From: Kiritimatiellaeota bacterium B1221
Lineage (GTDB): Bacteria; Verrucomicrobiota; Kiritimatiellia; SS1-B-03-39; UBA6053
Assembly (NCBI GenBank): GCA_029269125.1
Contig: JARHXX010000011.1
Coordinates: forward strand, 64,001 to 112,026
Reading direction: 5' to 3'
Length of the DNA: 48,026 nt
In this document: one piece after another, positions 7,337 to 15,941 of the stretch
How positions within the stretch are numbered: the stretch's first letter is position 1
How the letters are laid out: every line of letters starts with the position of its first letter
The notes under the pieces: model-generated
What the model was told of the DNA's origin: nothing
Databases searched by the model: none
Seen by the model: only the letters and a program-made list of their open reading frames with translations
Program-made: the position numbers and the translations under genes

Positions 7337-8719
7337 ATGCCCAAAACCATTGCCCAGACATCCGCCCGCATCAAAGAAACCTATCAACGTGGCCAGGAAG
7401 CCCTGAGAAAGAACAATCCGGAATATGCTGTCGAATTATTTTTATCAATTTTGGCGATGGAGCCCGAGCTGGATGACTTGCGCAAGGAACTGCGGACAGC
7501 TCAAATCGACGGCCTGAAAAGTAAAAAGCCCAATCCTCTCTCCAGCATGAAAGGTTTAGGCAAAACGATGGCCGTAAAAAGCGCACTTAAAAAAGATCCG
7601 GCCAAAGCATTAATCGAAGCCGAAGAGCTGATGAAAATTGATCCGCTGAACCAGGCCTTTTTGGATTTGTACCTCGAAGCGGCAAAAGCCGCCGGACAAC
7701 CCAGTGCCGCGGCAATCACCTTTGAAGCGGTTTTAAAGGTCAACCGGAAAAATGAAGCGCTGCTGGAAAAACTGGGACTGGTCTATCTCGACATGAAGCA
7801 ACCGCATGAAGCCCGCCGGGTCTTCGAAATGTTAGGGGAACTCCGCCCCAGTGATCAGAAAGTGATTAAATGGATCAAAGATACTTCCGCCATGGATTCC
7901 ATGGAAAAAGGCGGATGGGAAAAAGAAGGGAGCTTCCAGGACAAACTTAAAAATGCTGACGAAGCTGCCGAATTGGAAAAAGCCGGCCGCTCTCAGCAAA
8001 ATATGAATGACATGGACAAACTCATCGCCAAACAGCGTGAGCGCCTGGAGGCAGAGCCGGACAACCTCAACCTGTACCGACCGCTGGCCGATAGTTTGGT
8101 GAAAGCCGGTCAGTTTGAGGAGGCCCTGGATATTTTGGAACGGGCCGACGACAAAGCCAACCACGCCGACCCCATGATTCAACGGGCGATTACCGACACC
8201 ACCCTGCGAATTTACGACTACAATATCAAAGTGCTCACCGATGAGGGCGACACCGAAGGCGCGGAAGCTCAACGGCAGGAAAAACAGGCCTATCAGCTGG
8301 AAGATACCGCGGCCAAAGTGAAACGCTACCCCAATGATTTGAGCTTCAAATTTGACTATGGCGAACTGCTTTACGCCAAAGGTGATTTGGATGCGGCCAT
8401 TAGCCAATTCCAGCAGGCCCAACGCAATCCACAACGTCGAATTGATGCCCTCTATCTCATGGGAAGCTGTTTTAAAGCCAAAGGACAATACGATATTGCG
8501 GCCACCCAGTTGCAAAAAGCCGCCGAAGAATTGCCCACTATGGATGATACCAAAATGGCCATTCTCTATGAACTCGGTGAAGTACTCGAAGCCCAAGGGG
8601 ATCTGGATGCAGCACTGGAACACTTCAAAAGCATCTATGCTGTTGACATCGGATATAAAAAGGTTGGCGAGAAAATTGAGGCCGGATACGCACGCAAAAA
8701 GAAACCGTCTGACGCTTAA
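7337..8719 (+). CDS. Tetratricopeptide repeat protein
   Basis: The 460-residue protein has no signal peptide and is probably cytoplasmic. It contains many helical TPR-like repeats: YQRGQEALRKNNPEYAVELF near the start, ALLEKLGLVYLDMKQPHEAR, LYRPLADSLVKAGQFEEALD, and a C-terminal run with FDYGELLYAKGDLDAAIS, YLMGSCFKAKGQYDIAA and ELGEVLEAQGDLDAAL. Such proteins are scaffolds for protein complexes; no partner can be named. ATG at 7337 has AGGAG ten bases upstream; a TTG two codons earlier is less likely. It is the first gene of a plus-strand operon whose second gene begins inside its 3' end. Confidence 0.85.
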   Translation: MPKTIAQTSARIKETYQRGQEALRKNNPEYAVELFLSILAMEPELDDLRKELRTAQIDGLKSKKPNPLSSMKGLGKTMAVKSALKKDPAKALIEAEELMKIDPLNQAFLDLYLEAAKAAGQPSAAAITFEAVLKVNRKNEALLEKLGLVYLDMKQPHEARRVFEMLGELRPSDQKVIKWIKDTSAMDSMEKGGWEKEGSFQDKLKNADEAAELEKAGRSQQNMNDMDKLIAKQRERLEAEPDNLNLYRPLADSLVKAGQFEEALDILERADDKANHADPMIQRAITDTTLRIYDYNIKVLTDEGDTEGAEAQRQEKQAYQLEDTAAKVKRYPNDLSFKFDYGELLYAKGDLDAAISQFQQAQRNPQRRIDALYLMGSCFKAKGQYDIAATQLQKAAEELPTMDDTKMAILYELGEVLEAQGDLDAALEHFKSIYAVDIGYKKVGEKIEAGYARKKKPSDA

Positions 8720-9560
8720 GCCCGGCCTTCTGCTCCTTACGTTGCTCCCGCTCCTTTCCTGTCGCCAGGAACAGGAGACAGGAGCGCCCGCGGATTTAAC
8801 CCTGCGGGTGGCCCACCTGCATGATTACGCCTGGCAGGACCGGAACCAAAGCGGGCAACCCGTTGATATGAAACCCGCGTCAGAGCGACAGGCGCTGCTT
8901 CGTGAGCTCAACCACCCCTCCGACGACCTACTGGTTTTACGGGGCTTGGGAAGTGCAGCATCGTTACGGCATTTGCAAAGCAGCCTGAAAGAATCAGGAC
9001 GCGAGCTCCCTCACCTCCACTATATTCCCGGGAAGGATGATTACCAGGGTATCGGTTTTCTCTCCAACCGGCCTTTTTCCGAAACCAGGAAACTGAATGC
9101 GGAGACATTCCGAATAAAGGAAAAGAACTATCACCCCCTCGCAGGCGGCATTTTACTTTCCACCCGAACTTTTCCCGCTCTTTGGGTTTGGAATCAGCAA
9201 GCTCCCCCGCCTGAGGAACCCTACGAGCGGCGGAGAAATGATGCCAGAATCATGGCGCAAACCCTGCGTCCCCTCATTCAATCCGGTGCGGAAGTTCTGC
9301 TGACCCTCCACAGTCGTGAAGAAATGGACAGTCCCATGATTCGGATTTGGGAAGATCTCGGCCTCCAGCGAGTCCTTTTGGAAGACCGTCGGGGAGACAG
9401 CTGGACCTATCGGGATCCTCAAGGCATTCTTTACCGGCAAGATCAGTGGATATTTGCCACCCCGAAAATTTATAAAAAGTTAATCGGGGCAGAAGTTTTT
9501 GACTCCGAAGATCTCCGGCAGGCGGGCCCCTACCGCCATCAGGGTATTCAACTCCCATGA
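8637..9560 (+). CDS. Lipoprotein with endonuclease/exonuclease/phosphatase-like fold
   Basis: The protein is about 307 residues. A basic N-terminus is followed by a leucine-rich core (GLLLLTLLPLLSC) that ends in a lipobox cysteine near residue 42, so it should be a lipoprotein. The body has the rhythm of the EEP fold: LLVLRGLGSAASL, HYIPGKDDYQGIGFLSNRPF, LLTLHSREEM and RQDQWIFATPK. The usual GDFN/GDxN metal motif is not seen, so it may be an inactive member; this assignment is tentative. The start is uncertain: ATG at 8637 lies 83 bases inside the TPR gene, and non-ATG starts closer to the hydrophobic core are possible. Its TGA overlaps the ATG of the next gene (ATGA), which shows translational coupling. 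Confidence 0.65.
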   Translation: MLLTSDIKRLARKLRPDTHAKRNRLTLKPGLLLLTLLPLLSCRQEQETGAPADLTLRVAHLHDYAWQDRNQSGQPVDMKPASERQALLRELNHPSDDLLVLRGLGSAASLRHLQSSLKESGRELPHLHYIPGKDDYQGIGFLSNRPFSETRKLNAETFRIKEKNYHPLAGGILLSTRTFPALWVWNQQAPPPEEPYERRRNDARIMAQTLRPLIQSGAEVLLTLHSREEMDSPMIRIWEDLGLQRVLLEDRRGDSWTYRDPQGILYRQDQWIFATPKIYKKLIGAEVFDSEDLRQAGPYRHQGIQLP

Positions 9561-11335
9561 ATCAAAGAAGCCAGTTCATAGCTGCTGAGAAAAAGCAGTG
9601 GATACTGCTCATCATCCTGTCTTTAGGCTTTCGGTTCATCGGGTTGGGCGAACGGGCCATGAGCCATGATGAAAGTTTACATGCCTACTACTCCTGGACC
9701 CTCAGCCAGGGCTTGAACTACGAACACAACCCCATGACCCACGGGCCGTTGCTCTTTCATTTAAACGGTTTGGTGTATGCCCTATTTTCCGATTCGGATT
9801 TCGCCTCCCTCCTCTTTCCAGCTTTTTGGGGGACCGGGTGTGTCGCCATCATGATGTTATTTCGCAAATGGCTGGGAACCGCCGGCGCATTATGTTCAGC
9901 GGCCTTTATCAGTCTGGATCCCGGACATTTATTTTACAGTCGATATTTGCGCAATGATATCATGGTCTCGTTTTTCACCCTGTTGATGCTGTGGGCCATT
10001 TTGGAATATCGTGATTCCCGAAAGCCAAGTTCTCTGCTTTGGTTGAGTTTAGGATTGGCCTTGCAGTTCGTGACCAAGGAAACCTGTTATATTGTCGGGG
10101 CCGTATTCGGATCAGCTTGCGTATTTTTTGCCGCGCTGGAAACCCCGCGCCGACCGGGCGGGATCTGGATCCGGGCCTGGTTTTCACATCCTTTAATGCA
10201 CTGTGCGGCACTCATGCTCCTGCTCGCACTCCCCTTTGCAGGCACACTTCTGCATCCTCTCCTCGGGTGGGATCCCCTGGATAACCGTGGTCCGGTGGGT
10301 CAGAAACGAATCTATTACATAGCGGGATCGCTTTTTCTCTGCAGCGTATTTTTGGGAAGCCTATATTTCGGCAGACAGAAACGGCTTCAGGGTTTTATGG
10401 AAAGCTTGGGGATATTTTGGATCATCCAAATCCTTCTTTTCACCACCTTATTCACCAATGCAGCTCATGGCATGGCAAGTGGACTTGCGGGAAGTCTGGG
10501 CTATTGGTTACAGCAACATGATGTTAAACGGGGAAATTCGGATCCGTTTTTTTACGTCACCCTCCTCCTGCTTTATTCCCCCGTTCTCATTGCGGGAGCG
10601 CTACTCAGTCTCCGGAAGATCATTCGATGGCCTCTCCCTATGGTCGGGTGGCTCTTTTTAGGAAATTTACTCATCTATTCCTGGGCGGGGGAACGCATGC
10701 CCTGGTTACTGCTTCACATCAGCCTTCCTCTCTGCATACTCACCGGCACCATGTTGCCGCCTTTGTTTGCAGCCCCCGGCAGAAAAGGTCTTAAAATCAT
10801 CATGGCTTTGGGATGTTTTCAGATGGTGTGTAACAGTCTTCGAGTGAATGCCCCCCTTTCTGAAGGCCCCTCGGAACCACTCGTGTATGCGCATTCCGGA
10901 AAAGACATCAAGCTGTCGCTGTACATGATCCAGGAGCACCTGGCGAAAAATCCGGGCACCCGACTTCTGATAAATGATAAAGAAAATGAAGCCAACAGTT
11001 ATACCTGGCCTCTGGTGTGGTATTTCAAAGAAGGTGGAGCGGAATTCACGAACATTCAAGCAGGCAAGATTCCGGACGATGTTTCAGTGATCTTGGTTCC
11101 CCCCCGCCTGGAAGGTGCGTTTTTAGCAGAAGGATGGATTGCACGATTGCGGGTAGATATGACCACGTGGCCTCGCCCGCAGTATCACCGAATAACATTG
11201 GAACACATTGATGGAGTGATCCGCCTCCCTGCGGTCCGCAAAAAATTTCTGCAATATTACTTTTTCCGAAAGCAACCGGAATGGGGGGAAGATGAATGGC
11301 CGATCCCCAACCGGTATTTATTAATGACACGGTAA
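9557..11335 (+). CDS. Agl23-like (TIGR03663-type) GT-C membrane glycosyltransferase
   Basis: The polytopic inner-membrane protein is 592 residues long. It has about ten hydrophobic segments, beginning with WILLIILSLGFRFIGLG. Near the N-terminus AMSHDESLHAYY carries the acidic pair (D38, E39) expected in the first loop of GT-C transferases, which use lipid-phosphate sugars. The HGPLLFHLNGLVYALF and DPGHLFYSRYLRNDIMV segments resemble the family annotated as flippase activity-associated protein Agl23. The soluble C-terminal part, after about residue 430, faces the periplasm by analogy. The acceptor is unknown. It is coupled to the upstream lipoprotein by an ATGA overlap and ends the operon. Confidence 0.8.
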   Translation: MNQRSQFIAAEKKQWILLIILSLGFRFIGLGERAMSHDESLHAYYSWTLSQGLNYEHNPMTHGPLLFHLNGLVYALFSDSDFASLLFPAFWGTGCVAIMMLFRKWLGTAGALCSAAFISLDPGHLFYSRYLRNDIMVSFFTLLMLWAILEYRDSRKPSSLLWLSLGLALQFVTKETCYIVGAVFGSACVFFAALETPRRPGGIWIRAWFSHPLMHCAALMLLLALPFAGTLLHPLLGWDPLDNRGPVGQKRIYYIAGSLFLCSVFLGSLYFGRQKRLQGFMESLGIFWIIQILLFTTLFTNAAHGMASGLAGSLGYWLQQHDVKRGNSDPFFYVTLLLLYSPVLIAGALLSLRKIIRWPLPMVGWLFLGNLLIYSWAGERMPWLLLHISLPLCILTGTMLPPLFAAPGRKGLKIIMALGCFQMVCNSLRVNAPLSEGPSEPLVYAHSGKDIKLSLYMIQEHLAKNPGTRLLINDKENEANSYTWPLVWYFKEGGAEFTNIQAGKIPDDVSVILVPPRLEGAFLAEGWIARLRVDMTTWPRPQYHRITLEHIDGVIRLPAVRKKFLQYYFFRKQPEWGEDEWPIPNRYLLMTR

Positions 11336-11343
11336 AACGTTCA

Positions 11344-12492
11344 TTAATCGACCTGCCGTAAGCTCATCCAGGCGTCCTCACAGCCTTTCACCCGACGGGA
11401 AGCCACTTTACGCTTCGCCCCAAAGCAACTTCGATACTGTCCCATCACCTCTTCAAGAAATTCAGGCGCCCCCAAAGCCACGCCCCGGGTAAACGAGCGC
11501 ATTCTACACCGCAATAACTGAGAAAAAGGTACAGCACCTTGCTTTTCATACACCTCAAGAATTTGAACAGGGTCTAAACCTTTAGGGTGTTTCACAGTGC
11601 GCTCCCCTTTCGAAACGAGCCAAATTCGGTATGTCGCCACAACTTCCTGCCAATTCCGGGGTTTTGCCCGTTTGGCATGTTCAGCAGCCAAACGGGGTCC
11701 CACCTCACGCCAATGTGCAACATCATTCGCAATTTGTTTCTTACGCACTCGGATTGCAGCGTTTGGTTGCAGTCCTCGCGCCAGACAAACCAAGCCCTTT
11801 AGTCCCTCCTGTGCTATTATATCCCCGCTCATTGCCGCACCGATCCCACTCCAGGGATAATGCATCGGCTCTTGAACCATACCAGCCCGCACAGGATTTA
11901 AATCGATATAAGCGGCTACAGACATCAAAGCCAAAGGCGAGCCTTCCACCACGACCGAGCGATAACGAGAGTCCCACAACACCCCTTTCCTATCGTGTGT
12001 TCCGTTATACCAGCGTGTAAAAGACTGCTTCACTACCCGCATAAATTCAGGAAGGTTGGCCATACGCTGCATCACGGCCTCATCCATTCCGACTTTACCC
12101 TTCGCATCTTGATTCCGGTAAACATCTTCCCATGCCCGCACCTTCTCTTCAGACCAAACTCTTTTTAAGCAGGAAATCACCTCAGAATGTTCCAAACAAA
12201 CTTTTCCGGGCACCCAAACCAAGGCATGAAAATGGTTATCCATTAAACAATGGGTCAAAACCGTTATTCCGGAAAAACCTGCCCAATTCCGCATAATCCG
12301 AATAAAAACACGTTTCTCAGTTTCCCCAAACAAAAATGCCTGCCCCACCGTTCGACTCGTCACATGCACAAAATACCCCCCTTTTTTTGGTAAAATCCGC
12401 AACCCCCGTTTACGCTTCTCCCCCACACCAGCCCACACCGTACTCATATTTTCCCAATAAGGCTTCTGCACATTCGTTTTCATAAGCCTCAA
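11344..12492 (-). CDS. REP-associated tyrosine transposase (Y1 family)
   Basis: The protein is 382 residues and carries the IS200-like Y1 domain: HVTSRTVGQAFLFGETEK, then TVLTHCLMDNHFHALVWVPG with the metal-binding HFH pair (H87, H89). FMRVVKQSFTRWYNGTHDRK GV-type sequence follows, then VAAYIDLNPVRAGMVQEP. These are hallmarks of RAYT proteins, which act on REP palindromes in place of classic terminal repeats. Where many relatives have RYARYFN, this one reads SFTRWYN, so the catalytic tyrosine is probably the Y of WYN, but this is uncertain. A C-terminal extension of about 130 residues is unassigned. No insertion-sequence ends or target duplications are obvious, which fits a domesticated single-copy RAYT. 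Confidence 0.88.
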   Translation of the reverse strand: MRLMKTNVQKPYWENMSTVWAGVGEKRKRGLRILPKKGGYFVHVTSRTVGQAFLFGETEKRVFIRIMRNWAGFSGITVLTHCLMDNHFHALVWVPGKVCLEHSEVISCLKRVWSEEKVRAWEDVYRNQDAKGKVGMDEAVMQRMANLPEFMRVVKQSFTRWYNGTHDRKGVLWDSRYRSVVVEGSPLALMSVAAYIDLNPVRAGMVQEPMHYPWSGIGAAMSGDIIAQEGLKGLVCLARGLQPNAAIRVRKKQIANDVAHWREVGPRLAAEHAKRAKPRNWQEVVATYRIWLVSKGERTVKHPKGLDPVQILEVYEKQGAVPFSQLLRCRMRSFTRGVALGAPEFLEEVMGQYRSCFGAKRKVASRRVKGCEDAWMSLRQVD

Positions 12493-12505
12493 AAAACCCT
12501 ATTTC

Positions 12506-12518
12506 TGACAAAATGTCA
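12506..12518. promoter_or_regulatory. Palindrome upstream of the transposase gene
   Basis: TGACA-AAA-TGTCA is a perfect 5-base inverted repeat 14 bases before the start codon on the minus strand. TTGACA within it could also serve as a -35 box, in which case a bound repressor would block transcription. This is inference. Confidence 0.4.
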
Positions 12519-12557
12519 ATAATATTTCACCTGTTGCTATATTCATAATGTTTCACC
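12519..12557. repeat. Two near-identical 13-mers between the transposase and cls
   Basis: ATAATATTTCACC (12519-12531) and ATAATGTTTCACC (12545-12557) are direct repeats with one mismatch. The first is extended to AATATTTCACCTGTTGC, which recurs exactly at 27508-27524. Confidence 0.6.
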
Positions 12558-12577
12558 GTTCATGGGATATCAATCCA

Positions 12578-14071
12578 TTATAATATTGGGGCTGCGAGAC
12601 TGGCGGCACGTGATTTCATCTGAAACCAAATGGATTTGTCATCAATGGCTTCAGGATCCATTTCTTCGGAATTTTCGAAATCCACAAGTAACATTTTTTC
12701 CACCTGTTGATTGAAAGCAGGATCAATGATCAATGCCGTTATTTCAAAATTCAGACGGAAAGAACGATTGTCAAAATTGGCCGTTCCCACGGAAGAAACC
12801 GTATCATCCACCAGCAGTACTTTCTGATGCATAAATCCTGCAGTATACCTCCAAACCCGAACCCCTGAACCTGCTTTTTTCAGGTAAGAAAATGCAGCGA
12901 GATAGACCAATAAATGATCCGGTTCATCCGGAATCAGTATTCTGACATCCACTCCACGCAAGGTCGCGAGTTCCAAAGCATTTAACACTCCCTCATCCGG
13001 CACAAAATACGGACTGGCTATCCAAATACGCTTTTTTGCCGAATTTATGGCGTGGGTAAACATCAGGGTCGCGGTTTCCCGTGTATCCGCAGGTCCGGAG
13101 GGGATAATCAAAATATCCTGATTCCCTACAGCCTGGAATCCACTCTCCCAATCCAATTGCAAAATATTGTCGGTTGCCCAATTCCAGTCCTCTACAAAAG
13201 TCTGTTGTAAAGCCAGACTCGCGGGACCTGAAATTTTGATATGTGTGTCACGCCAGGAAGAAAATTCTTTTCCCCCATCTAAATATTCATCCCCCACATT
13301 GTGACCTCCCACCCAACCCGTATCCCCATCTGTTACCACAATTTTACGGTGATTTCTGAAATTGATTTGAAAACGGTTCTGGGGACCTTTGCGTGTGTGG
13401 AAATTGTGGGCAAATGCCCCTGCGGCCCGTAGGTCTTCAAGATAAGAGGCCGGCAAACTCTGGCTCCCCACTTCATCATAAAGAAAATATACCTGAACCC
13501 CCTCTTCAGCCTTTTTAATGAGAAGCTCTTTTAACTTCCGGCCTAAATCATCATCCTTCACAATGAAAAACTGAACCAACACATAAGACTGGGCAGCTGC
13601 TATTCCTTCAAATATTGAAGCAAATGTCTTTTCCCCATCCACCAAAAGCTCCACCTGATTTCCTTTTAAAATGGGTAATCGGGCTAACTGTTCGGCTGCA
13701 TGTGCGCCCGGATGCACTTTGTCTGTGTCCGGGAAGGCATGCGGATGCTTCCGCACCAACTCACTTATGATTTCTTTCAAATCTTCATCATTCTTTTGTC
13801 GGTCCGAAACATAACCATTGAAATTGTTCCGCCCAAAAATCCAATAGGCGGGAACCGCGACCACCGGAAATGTATTCAACGACACAATCCATGCAATCGC
13901 GCCTTGTGAGGTTCTCGTGCCCATCAAAGCGTGGAAAGATGAAATAACCCCAGCGATTTGGGCCGCGGTAAAAAACAGAAAAATAAACATACGTTTTTTG
14001 GTTTTAGGTCTCTGTGAGGACGTACCTCTATGCGATCGAATCCTTTTAAAAAATGAACGCTGCCGGAACAT
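12578..14071 (-). CDS. cls: Cardiolipin synthase, phospholipase D family
   Basis: The enzyme joins two phosphatidylglycerol molecules to cardiolipin and glycerol at the inner membrane. The 497-residue protein has two N-terminal membrane segments (about 28-50 and 58-79). Two phospholipase D HKD motifs follow, HRKIVVTD (H241) with GWVGGHNVGDEYLD and HQKVLLVD (H415) with SVGTANFDNRSFRLNFE. The length, the two transmembrane segments and the second-motif tail match bacterial ClsA. ATG at 14071 lies 4 bases after the stop of the upstream exported protein, so both are likely transcribed together; this suggests a shared envelope role. Confidence 0.93.
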   Translation of the reverse strand: MFRQRSFFKRIRSHRGTSSQRPKTKKRMFIFLFFTAAQIAGVISSFHALMGTRTSQGAIAWIVSLNTFPVVAVPAYWIFGRNNFNGYVSDRQKNDEDLKEIISELVRKHPHAFPDTDKVHPGAHAAEQLARLPILKGNQVELLVDGEKTFASIFEGIAAAQSYVLVQFFIVKDDDLGRKLKELLIKKAEEGVQVYFLYDEVGSQSLPASYLEDLRAAGAFAHNFHTRKGPQNRFQINFRNHRKIVVTDGDTGWVGGHNVGDEYLDGGKEFSSWRDTHIKISGPASLALQQTFVEDWNWATDNILQLDWESGFQAVGNQDILIIPSGPADTRETATLMFTHAINSAKKRIWIASPYFVPDEGVLNALELATLRGVDVRILIPDEPDHLLVYLAAFSYLKKAGSGVRVWRYTAGFMHQKVLLVDDTVSSVGTANFDNRSFRLNFEITALIIDPAFNQQVEKMLLVDFENSEEMDPEAIDDKSIWFQMKSRAASLAAPIL

Positions 14072-14075
14072 GAGA

Positions 14076-15281
14076 TCACTTCAGTACCGGATCACCCCAT
14101 ACTAACATTTCAAATCCAGCTTTTAAGACGTACTCCTCATCCCATTTATTGTCCTCCGCCCAAACCACCTCGGGTGCAATTACAAAGTAAAGAAAGTCCT
14201 TATAAGCCGGACGTTTTACAAACAGTGAAAAGGTTGCTTTGGTGGTATTGACTTCATTTCCCGTTACCCTCGCCTTTAGCCCATAACCCCTGGCCACATC
14301 ATCTCCCCCCACCCGACGCCCATAGTCCCGCTCATCCAACAGTGCAGGTACATACCCCCAAATTGTCGTTGCATCCCATCTGTACCCTCCCCCATTATAG
14401 CCGAACTGGCTACTTTCTTCATTCACCTCACTTTTATCGTCATCATCCGCTAGTTCCTGCGTCCATTTTAAAGAAAAAGCCTGCCGGAAAATCAACCGGC
14501 GGTTCCATCGATTAAACACCACCGATGTCAGTCCACCAAAACCATCTTGACTTTCCCAGAAAGGTCGTAATTGCGGAACCATTGTCCATGTTTCAGAAAG
14601 TGTATATTCCGGAGACCATTGGACATAGGCAAAAGGCTCAGGCGGCCACTTGGTTTTAATTCCCGCTGAACTTTTCCAATTTTCAAACAGCGCTCTGGAA
14701 GCCCCCACCCGTAACCCGTTATCGGAATCAAACGCATCCTGTCCGGGCAAAGCTGTCGGATCTTTGGTCGAAACAAAGAGCTTCAACCGGCTTTCCAAAT
14801 TGGGTAAATCCACATCCACATCAAAATCAGCCACTGGCGCAAATTTAATTGCACCATCCGCTTCCAAATCAATTTGTGTGTACAAACCTATACGAAACCT
14901 GGACGGAGGAGTCGGAACAGGCGTCTCATCAGGTCCGGGCTTCACAATTCCGGTATCCAACCAGATCACCGTTCCTTGAGATTTCCCATACAACCAGTCC
15001 CGAGTGCCGTCGATCCAGTTTTTATTTTCATCGGAAACCTTCAAAACCCCTGAATTTTCCGCAGGGGGCATTTGTTCTTCAAGGGCCGTATCCACCACAT
15101 TCTCCGGTAAAAGGTTTTCTTCAGGAGAAAGCGCCTCTTCTTCGGTAAAAGATGTTGCGGATTCAACAATTTCCTCCGGATTTTGAAGTACTTCATGATT
15201 TATGACATCAGGCGTATTCTGTGCAAAAAGGGAAGCGCTGAAAAGCGTAAGCAAAAGAAGTGCAAATGGGGAGTTTTTCAT
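14076..15281 (-). CDS. Exported protein, putative outer-membrane beta-barrel
   Basis: I do not recognise the family. From ATG at 15281 it has 401 residues with a signal peptide (MKNSPFALLLLTLFSASLFAQ, cleavage near 20). An acidic, low-complexity stretch (about 25-75, rich in E, P and N) leads to a region of alternating hydrophobic residues: FRIGLYTQIDLEADGAIKF, ESRLKLFVSTKD, RRLIFRQAFSLKWTQ, KATFSLFVKRP and FLYFVIAPEVVWAED. These strands suggest an outer-membrane barrel of about 12-14 strands. The chain does not end in the typical aromatic residue (VLK). The frame is open to 15338, but the signal peptide fixes the start. It lies directly upstream of cls. Confidence 0.7.
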   Translation of the reverse strand: MKNSPFALLLLTLFSASLFAQNTPDVINHEVLQNPEEIVESATSFTEEEALSPEENLLPENVVDTALEEQMPPAENSGVLKVSDENKNWIDGTRDWLYGKSQGTVIWLDTGIVKPGPDETPVPTPPSRFRIGLYTQIDLEADGAIKFAPVADFDVDVDLPNLESRLKLFVSTKDPTALPGQDAFDSDNGLRVGASRALFENWKSSAGIKTKWPPEPFAYVQWSPEYTLSETWTMVPQLRPFWESQDGFGGLTSVVFNRWNRRLIFRQAFSLKWTQELADDDDKSEVNEESSQFGYNGGGYRWDATTIWGYVPALLDERDYGRRVGGDDVARGYGLKARVTGNEVNTTKATFSLFVKRPAYKDFLYFVIAPEVVWAEDNKWDEEYVLKAGFEMLVWGDPVLK

Positions 15282-15509
15282 AAAAAAGATTTGTATATTT
15301 ACCTGTATATGAAAAAATTCTTTTGGGAAGTCAATCATGCAGGCCGAGGATCATGCACCCACACTTCATATAATTATTACACCAAAAGGAACTTCCTCCA
15401 GCTCCACCTTTTTATTTCCCACTGGATTTTTGAAAGGTTATAAAATGATGCCTGTTTTAAGATTCAACTTGCACTCCACTCCAGATCCATAGAGGGTAGC
15501 CCCTGATAA

Positions 15510-15941
15510 ATGAACAAAACCATTATGAAAAAATATTTAGTCCTCCTCTTTTTTATCCCTTGTCTATCTCAAGCCGGTGAATTTATTAACGGCTTAAACC
15601 TCTCCAGCCCTCTGCTGTTCAGCGGAACTGTAGGGTACCGCTTCAGCAATGAAGAAAAACCCGGCATGGGTCCAATGATGGAGGCCGAAGCCGGAATCGG
15701 CGGCGCCAAACTCCTCTTGGGCTTCGATGGGATGGACGAGGGCTTCGGCTTCGGCGTTAAAGCCTCTTATCTCACCACCTGGTTTGAGCCCGTTAACGTG
15801 GATGCCGACCAACAATACCTTGGGATGGAATTTCAGGCAGGAAACACCGGCTTTATTGCCAGTTTTGGAGCCTACGCCCAACTGGATGGTGACGACGATT
15901 CGTTTATTACAACTCTTAGCATAGGAATACGCTTTAAATGA
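15510..15941 (+). CDS. Small exported beta-rich protein of unknown function
   Basis: The protein is 143 residues with a signal peptide (MKKYLVLLFFIPCLSQAG, counting from the inner ATG at 15525). The remaining 120 residues consist of alternating glycine/aromatic strands (SSPLLFSGTVGYRFSNEE, GIGGAKLLLGFDG, GFGFGVKASYLTTWF, TLSIGIRFK). The C-terminal aromatic-x pattern hints at a small outer-membrane barrel or a secreted beta sandwich. Starts at 15510 or 15525 are both possible. Its TGA overlaps the ATG of the VOC lipoprotein (ATGA), which makes a tightly coupled operon. No family is recognised. Confidence 0.7.
   Translation: MNKTIMKKYLVLLFFIPCLSQAGEFINGLNLSSPLLFSGTVGYRFSNEEKPGMGPMMEAEAGIGGAKLLLGFDGMDEGFGFGVKASYLTTWFEPVNVDADQQYLGMEFQAGNTGFIASFGAYAQLDGDDDSFITTLSIGIRFK

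Noticed and set aside
7832..8623. 263-codon open frame antisense to the TPR gene
   Set aside because: It mirrors the TPR coding frame, is rich in F, G and H as expected of an antisense shadow, and has no ribosome site or domain.
8352..8636. N-terminal extension of the EEP-like lipoprotein frame
   Set aside because: The frame is open back to 8352, but this would bury the signal sequence 130 residues inside and overlap the TPR gene.
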